64,000 bases of DNA from Bradyrhizobium sp. SZCCT0153 (GTDB lineage Bacteria; Pseudomonadota; Alphaproteobacteria; Rhizobiales; Xanthobacteraceae), in assembly GCF_018129995.1 (NCBI RefSeq), contig NZ_JAFCKS010000006.1, positions 310,001 through 374,000 on the forward strand. The letters run 5' to 3'. Each line of letters begins with the position of its first letter. The first letter of the stretch is position 1. Positions 34,435 through 42,252 of the stretch are shown one piece after another. Both the position numbers and the translations under genes were made by a program. The notes under the pieces were generated by a model, which was not told where the DNA came from, ran no database searches, and was given only the letters and a program-made list of their open reading frames with translations.

Positions 34435-34852
34435 AAAGCCCAAGCCCATCTCGGCGAAGGTCCGGGCCGCCATCGACGCCATGGTGGCGGGCGATGCAAG
34501 GACCATCACCGACGCGGCGGCCGTGGCCGGGGTCAGCCGCGAGTACCTGTCCCGCGAGCTCTCCAAGCCACATATTACCGAGCACCTGCGCCAGAAGATC
34601 AGGCGCTCGCTCGCCGTCGGCGCCGCCCGGGCCGGCGCAACGAAACTGGCGCTGCTCGACAGCCCAAACGAGATGGTCCGCGACCGCGCCTCGAGCTTCG
34701 TCCTGGGCCTGATCGGCGTCGTGCCCGAGGCGGCATCAGCAGCACCTCCCGGCACCGCGTCGCTAGGCGTGGTCATCCAGATCATTAGTCATGATCCAAG
34801 GCCGCCCGTGATCGACGCCTCGCCCGCGCAGATCGAGATCATCAGACCGTAA
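34427..34852 (+). CDS. Small-terminase-like HTH protein, copy 2
   Basis: 141 residues from the ATG at 34427. Aligns along almost its whole length with the preceding protein (KPISAKVRAAIDAMV, ITDAAAVAGVSREYLSRELSKPHITEHLRQK, DRASSFVLGLIGV), with a different C-terminus. A tandem duplication with divergence. The reading frame stays open for 64 codons after the TAA, so a longer ancestral protein truncated by this stop is possible. Confidence 0.6.
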   Translation: MSEKPKPISAKVRAAIDAMVAGDARTITDAAAVAGVSREYLSRELSKPHITEHLRQKIRRSLAVGAARAGATKLALLDSPNEMVRDRASSFVLGLIGVVPEAASAAPPGTASLGVVIQIISHDPRPPVIDASPAQIEIIRP

Positions 34853-35031
34853 GCTGGCTGGGGCTGGCCGGCCCCGGAGCCGGTGCAGCAGATCGAGCGC
34901 GAACCGATCGAGGCCGTGACGCAGAAGGGGGCGCCGCATGACGGGCCATTGGCCCGGGCTATTGCGCCAGTCCCCTCCGTCACGCAGATGAAACAGGGCG
35001 CGCTGGCGCGGATCAATGTCTCGCGCAAGGC

Positions 35032-35048
35032 GTTAATTCCGTGTTAAC
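35032..35048. promoter_or_regulatory. Inverted repeat upstream of the SocA-like/proteasome-like pair
   Basis: GTTAA (35032-35036) and TTAAC (35044-35048) are inverted across 7 bases in the AT-rich stretch 59 bases before the first gene. Its location fits an operator over the promoter of this two-gene unit. Confidence 0.4.
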
Positions 35049-35106
35049 TTGCAATCTTGTGTCGTAGAAGCGGCGAGGATGCCCCGATTCGCTCTCACGG
35101 AGCTCA

Positions 35107-35538
35107 ATGATGACCAGAAGTGAGATTCTGCTAGCGGGCCTCGCGGCAGGTGGCGAGAACGCCACGTACACGCCTGTCCAAGTCCAGAAGCTATTTTTTC
35201 TTTTGGACCGCGAGGCATCTGCAGCGTTAGGCGGTCCACATTTCAAGTTTGTACCCTACGACTATGGTCCATTCGATCAGTCCGTTTATGCCGGCTTGGA
35301 CGATCTTGCTCGACGGGATTTGGCCCTCGTGCAGAACACGGGTCGTTATCGGGTCTATGGACTGACCCAAGCCGGGCAAGCTGAGGGACGTCGTGCGTTG
35401 GAAGCGCTGGCGCCGGCCGCCAGAGACTACGTTGCGAACGTGGCTCGCTGGGTTAGGCAGTTGTCTTTCCAGCAGCTCGTCGCGTCGATCTACAATAAGT
35501 ACCCCGACATGAAGGCAAATAGCGTCTTTCGGGGATGA
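35107..35538 (+). CDS. SocA/Panacea-like winged-helix protein, partner of proteasome-like peptidase
   Basis: 143 residues (ATGATG start, GGAG 6 bases upstream). VQVQKLFFLLDREAS is followed by FKFVPYDYGPFDQSVYAGL and YRVYGLTQAG, resembling the SocA/Panacea (DUF4065) fold where L-KL and YGP..VY are hallmarks. The end is a distinctive YPDMKANSVFRG. Panacea proteins neutralise toxins; SocA of Caulobacter is a proteolytic adaptor. Its stop overlaps the start of the proteasome-like gene (ATGA, 35535-35538), so the two are made together. The assignment rests on motif resemblance. Confidence 0.6.
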   Translation: MMTRSEILLAGLAAGGENATYTPVQVQKLFFLLDREASAALGGPHFKFVPYDYGPFDQSVYAGLDDLARRDLALVQNTGRYRVYGLTQAGQAEGRRALEALAPAARDYVANVARWVRQLSFQQLVASIYNKYPDMKANSVFRG

Positions 35539-36389
35539 CCGTCATCGTTGCATTCCATTGTTCGGATGGCGTTGTGATCGCTGCCGACAGCATGCTCACG
35601 CCGAGCATGGGCAGTATTGCAGTCGGTCATCATCACGGCCGAAAGATCAGCGTGCTCGCCGGCCCCCAGCTATTTGCCTTTGCAGGCGACCAGGGCCAGA
35701 GTGCTCGCTTTAAGATTATCGCAGAGACCTCTCACGCCCAGATTCCGGCGCAGGCCCATGCTATCAACCATCCACTGTGGTTAAGCGCGACAGTAATTCA
35801 GCAATTCCAATCTACCGGAATCGGCGGTGCGATAAATGTGAATACCGTGCTTGCCTACGGTCACGGAGGCGAATCCCAATGTTGCATTTTTGAAGGCCCG
35901 CTGCAGCCCCGCTTACTCGACGAGCATCATTACTACGCTGCGCTCGGATCCGGCAAACTGTCAGCTGATCCGTTCCTTCGCTTTCTAGCAGATACCTTCT
36001 GTCAAAACGGTCGACCAACGCTGCGCGAGGCGATCTTCCTAGCAGCTTGGACTGTTCAGCACGTAATCAACACTAACCCGGGCGGGGTGGCTGGTCCGAT
36101 TAGAATTGCAACCCTTCAGGTCGATGATGGCGGGAACATCGACGCGAGAGAATTGCCCGATGATGAAATATCCGAACATCAGCAAGCTATAGACAGTGCG
36201 GCCGATGCGCTGCGCGCGTGGCGCGACGGAATCCAGTCCGGTGGCGCAGCGGATGACGCGCCTGAGCCGCCAGTACCTCCTGAACCGTCTGGGCCGCCGA
36301 AGCAGGGTCTTCCGTCGAAAACGTTGAGCTTGAAACCCGAGAGCAAGTATTTCGTGAGTCCGCGTCCGGACGGCGAGTGCAAGGCCTAG
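35535..36389 (+). CDS. Proteasome beta-like Ntn-hydrolase
   Basis: 284 residues. The N-terminus is M-T-V-I-V-A, so removal of Met exposes Thr1; counting from it, DGVVIAADS puts Asp at position 17 exactly as in 20S proteasome/HslV beta subunits, and GRKISVLAG supplies a Lys near position 36 (Lys33 in the family). QLFAFAGDQGQ matches the conserved strand-turn after it. The fold spans about 210 residues, then a Pro-rich tail (DDAPEPPVPPEPSGPP). Likely a threonine peptidase, oligomeric, cytoplasmic. No unfoldase is encoded nearby. Function in the element unknown; defence or regulated proteolysis are hypotheses. Confidence 0.75.
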   Translation: MTVIVAFHCSDGVVIAADSMLTPSMGSIAVGHHHGRKISVLAGPQLFAFAGDQGQSARFKIIAETSHAQIPAQAHAINHPLWLSATVIQQFQSTGIGGAINVNTVLAYGHGGESQCCIFEGPLQPRLLDEHHYYAALGSGKLSADPFLRFLADTFCQNGRPTLREAIFLAAWTVQHVINTNPGGVAGPIRIATLQVDDGGNIDARELPDDEISEHQQAIDSAADALRAWRDGIQSGGAADDAPEPPVPPEPSGPPKQGLPSKTLSLKPESKYFVSPRPDGECKA

Positions 36390-36922
36390 GTGGGCTCCGT
36401 CATCCATGCGCCCACCTTTTGGTGAGCTTTAATGTACGGACCGAACAGCGTTTTGGCAGTCGCGTAGAACTCGGAGAGTTCCTGCATACGCCGCGTGCGG
36501 CCCCTAATCCGATCATTGCGATCGGGATTTCGATCGTCTGCAATGGTCGAGGCGTCGAGTTGAAGGTCAATAATTAGAAGCCGTACCTTCTCGATATACT
36601 CTTCCACCTCGGGGCCAAAATAATACGGGACCTTATCGATCGCTGCGACATACTTGAAGTACACCTCGTCGTTCGGCTGTCCAGTTCTAAGGGTCTCGCT
36701 CACAACCGCTCGGATCCCTTCAAAAATCGCAATTCGGCGTTCGAAGAGCTCCAGTACAACGCGTTCGTTTTGAGTTCTCCAATTTCGCTTTGCGACCTGG
36801 GCCTGAATGCGGGCTGAGTCCGCTTGAGATTTGCCTAGGCGATACGCGACGAAGCCAGCGGCGCCTGCAGCTATGACGGTAGCGACTGGGCCAGAAAAAT
36901 CCTTCAGCAGGTCGTAAAGCAT
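36386..36922 (-). CDS. Membrane-anchored helical hypothetical protein
   Basis: 178 residues. One N-terminal transmembrane helix (GPVATVIAAGAAGFVAYRLG, about 10-30), followed by a long charged helical region (RIQAQVAKRNWRTQNERVVLELFERRI) and a C-terminal helical domain. Such single-pass helical proteins are common in accessory regions and function is unknown. Its 3' end overlaps that of the proteasome-like gene by 4 bases (convergent). Confidence 0.65.
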   Translation of the reverse strand: MLYDLLKDFSGPVATVIAAGAAGFVAYRLGKSQADSARIQAQVAKRNWRTQNERVVLELFERRIAIFEGIRAVVSETLRTGQPNDEVYFKYVAAIDKVPYYFGPEVEEYIEKVRLLIIDLQLDASTIADDRNPDRNDRIRGRTRRMQELSEFYATAKTLFGPYIKAHQKVGAWMTEPT

Positions 36923-36979
36923 TCAGCGCGCCTCTGTTCGGTCCAAACCGTTCAACAACCGAAGAGCGAACGCAAGGGC

Positions 36980-37138
36980 TCAGTTGCTCCGTTCCGACCT
37001 CCAGCCGGTTTCCCGATGTGAAATGGTAGCGGTGATATCGACGTCTCTGCTCGCCGACTGGCGCCAGGCCGCCACCCCGAAGCAGAGGGTCAGCGTCAAT
37101 GCAGTTGCTAGCAGCAGCACAGACAAGAACTGGCTCAC
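36980..37138 (-). CDS. Possible small membrane protein
   Basis: 52 residues from a GTG at 37138. A hydrophobic segment fills residues 4-24 (FLSVLLLATALTLTLCFGVAA), then a polar tail. No ATG, no clear ribosome site. Kept as a low-confidence candidate in the otherwise empty 380 bases between two minus-strand genes. Confidence 0.3.
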   Translation of the reverse strand: MSQFLSVLLLATALTLTLCFGVAAWRQSASRDVDITATISHRETGWRSERSN

Positions 37139-37303
37139 GCGGGCCTCGCAATTGGGAACACCGCGCGACAGCGAGCACAGCCGCCCGATTCGGAAAATGC
37201 AGCCGCGCTGACGTAAGCCGGGTTTTCCTCAGGTTGTAGAACGGTGGGTTGACACCTTCGACCTTGGCTTCGTCGGCGACCATCCTCTGGTCGCGGAGCG
37301 GGG

Positions 37304-38401
37304 TCACCCCCAATGCTGTCCTACTAGGAAATGTAGCTTACCCGAGACCGGCTCAATATTTTCAACGCAAGTGACGAAGTATGTGCATGAAAAATTCTTG
37401 ATCGCGGTTGCATCGAGAAATCGAACCCACATCATTTCCGATTCGAACCGGCGCCGGTGCACTAAATCGGGAACTTGAAAGGAAACGACATTGCTGTCTT
37501 CATAGTGAGGTCCATCAGAGCCATGAAATAATGGCCGCGGGAAAGTACCTCCTCCTAATCTTGGATACTCAGGCGGATCTCCTCGTTCGAAAACCTCGAT
37601 GAAGTCTGGAAAGCCTGTCAATTCGATTTGGACATTTTTGGCAATCGCGGTTCCGACATTCTCGAGACGAATAGCAAACGGCGTTGCCAACAGCGCCTTC
37701 TCTTTCCATTTCTCGAAATTGTCGATGTAGTCATTGTACAGGAATCCAGCAGTCATGAAGTCCGAAGCGTAAGGAAATTCTTGCTCGATCTGCTTCTTCA
37801 AGCAAAGCAGCTCTAACGTTGCATTGCCGTCGAAGAAGGTTAAACGGAGATCCGGCTGACGATTTGCGAAGCGCGCCGCCGCCGCTCTCAACCGTGCATT
37901 TTCCCTCTCTACTTCGTCCGGTTCTTCCGGCAGCAGCAACTCGTCAGGCGGCACTATCGCAGGGATGTCGTGGGCGGGCAGCTTGATGCGAAGGCCCGCG
38001 TCGGCCGTAAGCAAGGCGACGTTGCAGCCATGTTCGAGCCGATATTCGATGGCTGCCGCTATGAGTTCGTCGTCATTGATTTCGCGAGACAGTCGGTGAT
38101 CGGCGAATTTGATCAGTGGGGAATGGCGAATGAATGCCATTACCACCCCAGGCCTTATTTCTTCCAGCTTGAGAGAATCAAACATTGGCGCAAGCCAAGA
38201 AATTGCTTGTTTCGCCCGTTCCCTCAGCTTCCGAGATGGATTCTTGACTTTCTGCTCTTCCAGCTCACGCAAAAGCACGGGAGTAATCAGCAAAGCAACT
38301 GACTTGCTCTTCAAAATGTCGGGCCAATCAACCTGATCCGGCCTCTTAAAGTGCATTAGATAATTCGCATCAATGATCAAATGCGCCGTTTCGTTGGTCA
38401 T
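37304..38401 (-). CDS. PIN-domain protein with long C-terminal extension (putative toxin)
   Basis: 365 residues from the ATG at 38401. PIN ribonuclease domain in residues 6-150 with the four acidic positions: Asp11 (LIIDANYL), Glu46 (VLLRELEEQ), Asp110/111 (NDDELIAAA) and Asp134 (LLTADAGLR). The remaining 215 residues are an unrecognised beta-rich domain. PIN toxins are usually about 130 residues, so this is an unusually long member. It lies 5 bases after a ribbon-helix-helix gene, the standard antitoxin-toxin order. Confidence 0.78.
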   Translation of the reverse strand: MTNETAHLIIDANYLMHFKRPDQVDWPDILKSKSVALLITPVLLRELEEQKVKNPSRKLRERAKQAISWLAPMFDSLKLEEIRPGVVMAFIRHSPLIKFADHRLSREINDDELIAAAIEYRLEHGCNVALLTADAGLRIKLPAHDIPAIVPPDELLLPEEPDEVERENARLRAAAARFANRQPDLRLTFFDGNATLELLCLKKQIEQEFPYASDFMTAGFLYNDYIDNFEKWKEKALLATPFAIRLENVGTAIAKNVQIELTGFPDFIEVFERGDPPEYPRLGGGTFPRPLFHGSDGPHYEDSNVVSFQVPDLVHRRRFESEMMWVRFLDATAIKNFSCTYFVTCVENIEPVSGKLHFLVGQHWG

Positions 38402-38406
38402 GCGGT

Positions 38407-38610
38407 CTAGCTTCTTTTGGATTTCAAACCGATCTCGACCAGCCTGCGGATGGCTTCGGAACGAGAAGGCGCGTCGGCCTGCGCGCTTGCCCATTTGTCG
38501 ACTGCAGCGCCGACCTCGGGCGCCAGTCGAACCGCTGAGACCGGATAGACCCCGCCTGCCTTCTTCGGCCGCCCACGCGATTTTGTGTTTACGGAAATTG
38601 ATTTCTTCAT
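38407..38610 (-). CDS. Ribbon-helix-helix antitoxin-like protein
   Basis: 67 residues. Basic N-terminus with GRPKKAGG, then a short strand (PVSAVRL) and two helices (EVGAAVDKWASAQ, SRSEAIRRLVEIGL), the CopG/RHH layout. Adjacent to a PIN-domain gene, so an antitoxin and autorepressor is the likely role. A 20-bp palindrome at 38611-38630 directly precedes the start codon. Confidence 0.72.
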   Translation of the reverse strand: MKKSISVNTKSRGRPKKAGGVYPVSAVRLAPEVGAAVDKWASAQADAPSRSEAIRRLVEIGLKSKRS

Positions 38611-38630
38611 ATTTTCAGTTTACAGAAAAT
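38611..38630. promoter_or_regulatory. Operator-like palindrome of the RHH/PIN pair
   Basis: ATTTTC (38611-38616) and GAAAAT (38625-38630) are inverted around an 8-base centre immediately upstream of the RHH start codon. A related TTTACGGAAAT sits inside the gene near 38589. Typical of an autoregulated toxin-antitoxin promoter. Confidence 0.5.
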
Positions 38631-38693
38631 CGAGCCGAAACGGAAGTTGCAATTCCGCTCGGCTCTAACCTCGATCACAGAAGGGTATTCAAG

Positions 38694-39209
38694 ATGACCG
38701 AAGCTAACAGCGTGCATAGCACGCCACCCCTAAACACGTCTGTACGTCCGTTGAGCGGGCTGGCTGACCAACGGCGGCGATTCCTCCTGCAAGCCGCTGG
38801 CGTGGCCGTTGGTAGCGCCGCGCTCGGCCCTGCGCTGCCCCTGCCGGCCCCTGCGATCGGGGCGGCTGCCGATCCCGTCTTCGCGGCGATCGAGCGCTAT
38901 AACGTGCTTTCCTCCGAATACACTGTCGCCGTGGATAGGCGGGCCCCTTTGGAGCAGGACGATCCCGACCTTTGGGAAACTGAGGCGGAAACCGCACGGA
39001 CGTGTTCCGCGCTGTTTGAGCAAATGGACCTCCTTTTCAGCTACCGGCCGACAACGATTGCCGGCGTGGCGGCCTTGCTGAAATACATTTCGACGTTGGA
39101 AGAATGGCAGATGCCTCCAGGGCTGGAAGATGGTGATGGCAAGAAGGCCGCCCAAAGGCTTTGCACCTGCCTTGCCGCGGCGCTCGAGCAAAGCGGAGCG
39201 GCGGCATGA
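38694..39209 (+). CDS. Tat-signal hypothetical protein
   Basis: 171 residues. Twin-arginine-like signal DQRRRFLLQAAGVAVGSAALG at about 27-47. Mature part begins FAAIERYNVLSSEY and is helical (ARTCSALFEQMDLLF, IAGVAALLKYISTLEEW). Function unknown; the family occurs in many rhizobial accessory islands. Overlaps the next gene by ATGA at 39206-39209. Confidence 0.68.
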   Translation: MTEANSVHSTPPLNTSVRPLSGLADQRRRFLLQAAGVAVGSAALGPALPLPAPAIGAAADPVFAAIERYNVLSSEYTVAVDRRAPLEQDDPDLWETEAETARTCSALFEQMDLLFSYRPTTIAGVAALLKYISTLEEWQMPPGLEDGDGKKAAQRLCTCLAAALEQSGAAA

Positions 39210-39808
39210 GCAACATCATTGACTTGTCGGCGATGCGAGCCTCGCGCGTGCTGCCTCCCCAAATCGTGGCCGAAGTCGAGATGCCGCCCAAGCTGATGCG
39301 ACAACAATTGCGCTGGCAGCAAGAGCCGCCGCAGACCGAGACCGCCAAAAACACGCGTTTGCGGCATCAGCGCCGCGACGCTTGGTATGCAGCCGAGGCG
39401 CGGACGCGGTATTGGTCTGCCCGGATGAAGCTGCACAGCGCGATCGAGAGCGCAAGCCGATGGGAAGCCTTTCCTAAGGGCGCGCTGGAAGAGCAGGACT
39501 ACGATAGGGACGGTTGGATATTGTTGGTCCGGACCTTCAGGTCCGCGCTTGCGAAACAGCTGCTGACCCCAGCTTGGCGAGCAGCCGACGTCACATGGAA
39601 GCAAAAGGTGCTGGCAGCCGGCCAGCACAAATACACAGACGTCACGGACGACCAGATCGAAAGCGCGATCCAGCGGGAATCGAGTTTTTGGCCGCTCATC
39701 CTAGGCGCCGCAAGCGCGAGGAGGCATCGGTATGAAGCGCCGGCGCCGAATGACAGGAAGCGCGACCGGCAGCGACTGATGACGCACCGACGGCGACTGA
39801 GACGGTGA
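39206..39808 (+). CDS. Hypothetical element protein, basic
   Basis: 200 residues. Helical and rich in Arg (RRDAWYAAEARTRYWSARMKL, ending RRLRR). WILLVRTFRSALAKQLLTPAW and ADVTWKQKVLAAGQHKYTDV are the most conserved-looking parts. Translationally coupled to the Tat-signal gene upstream. No motif recognised. Followed by a hairpin at 39816-39841. Confidence 0.65.
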   Translation: MSNIIDLSAMRASRVLPPQIVAEVEMPPKLMRQQLRWQQEPPQTETAKNTRLRHQRRDAWYAAEARTRYWSARMKLHSAIESASRWEAFPKGALEEQDYDRDGWILLVRTFRSALAKQLLTPAWRAADVTWKQKVLAAGQHKYTDVTDDQIESAIQRESSFWPLILGAASARRHRYEAPAPNDRKRDRQRLMTHRRRLRR

Positions 39809-39815
39809 CAGCAAA

Positions 39816-39841
39816 AGGCCCGCCGGTCATCTGGCGGGCCT
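39816..39841. terminator. Hairpin after the Tat-signal/basic protein pair
   Basis: AGGCCCGCC (39816-39824) pairs perfectly with GGCGGGCCT (39833-39841) over 8 bases. AAAA precedes it, so it terminates better on the minus strand; on the plus strand there is no T-run. Confidence 0.55.
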
Positions 39842-40202
39842 AGCACTCCCCACCGCCCTGATCCGCAATTGGATCGGCAGCCGGGAGCATTGGGGGCTGG
39901 AAGAGCGAGCTGTGCCATGTTCGGCCGTTAATGACAACGAATGGAACATCGGACTCTAGTAGTTATACGGAGTCCTTATTCGGAACGGGGTGTTCTACTG
40001 TGAGAACACCGGCGAGATTTAAGCAGCAATCAATTTCAAGTTGCCCGGGATGGGCCGCAGTGGGGCTGGAACCGCGCTGCGGCTTTTCCCGTTGCGCCAA
40101 GCGGCTGGCTGCTTCCTCCAGCGTTGGCCTCTTTACGACCTCAGTGGACTAGTTTGATTTGGCTCAAGGCAACCGACGCGGCGTTTTGAGACGCTGGCTC
40201 TA
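39842..40202. other. Element intergenic region
   Basis: About 360 bases, lower in GC than neighbouring genes, with no convincing gene. It would hold the promoter for the next small genes. Confidence 0.5.
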
Positions 40203-40391
40203 ATGACGAAGCCCAACGAACAGAACGGCGAGAAGGAAGCTAAGCCCTCAAGGGGGCAAGAAGCGCTGCGGCTTATGGAGGAGTACGCCGAGGAACTGCG
40301 AGAGTTTATCAGGAAACTCCGACGCAAGATGAACCAGGCCCTTGGAACAAATGTTCACTTTGGAACTTATGTACTCACCTCTGGCAGGTGA
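40203..40391 (+). CDS. Small charged helical protein
   Basis: 62 residues. Residues 20-45 (ALRLMEEYAEELREFIRKLRRK) form an amphipathic helix. No clear ribosome site. The next start overlaps or closely follows the stop. Unknown function. Confidence 0.5.
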   Translation: MTKPNEQNGEKEAKPSRGQEALRLMEEYAEELREFIRKLRRKMNQALGTNVHFGTYVLTSGR

Positions 40392-40396
40392 GTACG

Positions 40397-40573
40397 ATGA
40401 ATTATTTCAGCGGCGACAAATTTTCTGGCTCTAGAACCCGCGAAGATCGGCGATGCAAATGCGGGGCTCAACCCAAGCTCGCGCACCGTATGATGGACCC
40501 TACACGCGGCCTCACCGTCCGCATGTTCGAGTGCCGGTGCGGCGAACGCACGTGGACCGAGGACAAGGACTAA
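40397..40573 (+). CDS. Small zinc-ribbon protein
   Basis: 58 residues from the ATG at 40397. Two pairs of Cys (RRCKCGAQP, FECRCGERTW) separated by 24 residues indicate a zinc ribbon. Such proteins are frequent in phage-like elements. A strong stem-loop follows immediately (40573-40593). Confidence 0.6.
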   Translation: MNYFSGDKFSGSRTREDRRCKCGAQPKLAHRMMDPTRGLTVRMFECRCGERTWTEDKD

Positions 40574-40593
40574 GGCCGCCTAGTTGGCGGCCT
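40573..40593. terminator. Bidirectional stem-loop terminator
   Basis: AGGCCGCC (40573-40580) pairs with GGCGGCCT (40586-40593), followed by CTTTCATT. It separates the plus-strand zinc-ribbon gene from the convergent minus-strand pair. Confidence 0.65.
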
Positions 40594-40596
40594 CTT

Positions 40597-40890
40597 TCAT
40601 TGGTCCCGCTTCAGCTTGCGCCGGCCCCAGTGCGGCTCTTTGCCCCTCGGGTTGAATTCTGGGACGTGATGCCGATTCAGAGCGCGCACGATGCCGATCC
40701 GCGCCAACATCGTCGGGCCGCCGCCTTCCGCCACTAGGATCAGCGCCTCCATTGCGGCCTGCCATTCGGGCGCGCTGTGCTCTTTCTTGGGCAGCGCAGC
40801 GATATACTCGCCGGCGTCGAGCAGCGTCACCAGAGCGCGTTCGCCAATCCTGACCGGATCCCCGAAAGGTCGCCGCCAGCCCGTCATCAT
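40597..40890 (-). CDS. Hypothetical protein
   Basis: 97 residues (second Met at 40887 also possible). WRRPFGDPVRIGERALVTLL and AAMEALILVAEGGGPTMLA form a compact helical domain; the tail is basic. Overlaps the preceding gene's stop by ATGA at 40887-40890, so both are co-translated. The family seems common in the genus, function unknown. Confidence 0.65.
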   Translation of the reverse strand: MMTGWRRPFGDPVRIGERALVTLLDAGEYIAALPKKEHSAPEWQAAMEALILVAEGGGPTMLARIGIVRALNRHHVPEFNPRGKEPHWGRRKLKRDQ

Positions 40891-41066
40891 CCGGTGCGCG
40901 CACTGTCCGCGATTGCGCGTTCAACTTCTGTGGCGAGAACCGACAGGTGATCGGCTAGCCTCGTGAACAGCTCTCGTTTCTTCGGGTCGGTCGCCAGGTC
41001 GCGGATGAGGGCACACTCGGCCGCGTCTGTACGGAGCTTTTCCAACTGAGTCTGCATGTCTATCAT
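40887..41066 (-). CDS. Small helical hypothetical protein
   Basis: 59 residues from the ATG at 41066, with GGAG about 9 bases upstream. The segment LEKLRTDAAECALIRDLA plus RELFTRLADHLSVLATEVERAI makes two helices. Resembles in length and pattern the protein at 41306. Coupled to the following gene. Confidence 0.62.
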   Translation of the reverse strand: MIDMQTQLEKLRTDAAECALIRDLATDPKKRELFTRLADHLSVLATEVERAIADSARTG

Positions 41067-41305
41067 TGCAGCTACTCCGTTCCCTAAGGGGAACTGTATA
41101 GCCAAGGTGCGGAAGCGAACAGAGCTGATTCCCGAATTTTCCTAGCGCCGGATCACCCAAGGTCCGAGCACCTCCAGCGGCCCCGGCCCCACGCCCCTTG
41201 GCGCCCCCCACGGCTGGGGCCATCCTTTAAGTGGCTAAGTGCTAGGAACCAGGAAACACGTCGCGACATTAAATTAGTGCCGGTCATTGATTTAATGGAG
41301 TACGC

Positions 41306-41515
41306 ATGATTACGACCGCCAGATGCAAGGAACTCGCAAATTACTACAAAGCCCTTTGTTCAAATCCCCACATTTCCGAAGACCGAGCCTTCCTATTGAG
41401 AAACATCGCCAGGAGCCTTGCTGGGGTTGCCGGTCAGTTGGAAAGATTGGACGCGGTGACGAAAGAGGAGGGGGCTGTTAGGAAGCAGACTGCCGGTCCC
41501 CTTGCGGTTCGATAG
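41306..41515 (+). CDS. Small helical hypothetical protein
   Basis: 69 residues, GGAG 7 bases before the ATG. CKELANYYKALCSNPHISED, then RAFLLRNIARSLAGVAGQLERL. Same helical type as the protein at 40887-41066. Function unknown. Confidence 0.62.
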   Translation: MITTARCKELANYYKALCSNPHISEDRAFLLRNIARSLAGVAGQLERLDAVTKEEGAVRKQTAGPLAVR

Positions 41516-41527
41516 CCCACTGGCGTT

Positions 41528-41773
41528 CTAGTTGAAGTCGGGCCGCACCTCCGCTCCGCGCCTGCCGCAGGCCGAACAAACAAACCGGGCTCAATATCCG
41601 ACAGTCGCATCATCGGGCCAGCGATCGGCGCTGAGGGCTATGGAGTGGCCGCACCGATAGTCGGAGCAATAGACCAGCACCCTCCGGAGACCCATTTCGC
41701 GCATCGCGCCGAAGGTGATCTTGAGCGGTCGACCGTCGGCTTGTGTGGGCGTGTGGCGGACAGGGCGGGGCAT
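41528..41773 (-). pseudogene. Frameshifted zinc-ribbon-like small gene
   Basis: The frame from the ATG at 41773 encodes MREMGLRRVLVYCSDYRCGH and then SADRWPDD, but stops early. In the other two frames the expected continuation appears in order: RLSDIEP, then FVCSACGRRGAEVRPDFN and a stop at 41528. Two one-base losses explain it. The intact protein would be about 80 residues with Cys pairs (C-x4-C and C-x2-C). A sequencing error cannot be excluded, but two errors in 40 bases are unlikely. Confidence 0.6.
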
Positions 41774-41977
41774 GCCACCATCGAAGCGGCATCCTAAGTA
41801 CCTTGCAAATTATCGATTCCTAGTAGGTCCAGGCACTCGCGAGATACTGCGCGTGGGTGTGAATCGAACGGCCCGACGGCGGGCCCTTTTTGAAGACCCT
41901 TTTTGTCAGCCCTTCTTACCCGGTTCTGGCTGGGATTATGACTGGAAACAGACTTGCTCCAGGTGCATATTTGGCAA

Positions 41978-42157
41978 ATGCAACTGCGGTGCCCCAAATG
42001 CAAAGTGATCGTCGCCATTGGCACCACCAAGTGGTTCTTTGACGGCGGTGAATGCTGGGAGCTTCGCGGTACAGTTGCCGGCGATGCTAAGGAATACGAA
42101 AAGTGCCCGGTGCTGATCGAAGCGGTGTCCAATGCCGGGAAGAATACCACTACCTGA
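41978..42157 (+). CDS. Possible small Cys-containing protein
   Basis: 59 residues from the ATG at 41978. Starts QLRCPKCKVIVAIG (one Cys-x2-Cys) and GGECWELRG. The second half is unremarkable. No strong ribosome site. Low to moderate support. Confidence 0.42.
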   Translation: MQLRCPKCKVIVAIGTTKWFFDGGECWELRGTVAGDAKEYEKCPVLIEAVSNAGKNTTT

Positions 42158-42252
42158 TTTGCGGCCTAAACTATAAGAATAAGCAGGCCTTCCTGTGCCC
42201 ACAGTTGAGCTGAATCAAACACTACAATTAGTTTGCGAGTACATGCTCGGTC

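Noticed and set aside
41715..42008. 97-codon plus-strand frame overlapping the broken zinc-ribbon gene
   Set aside because: It is largely antisense to the pseudogene; its Cys-rich end overlaps the better-supported frame from 41978.
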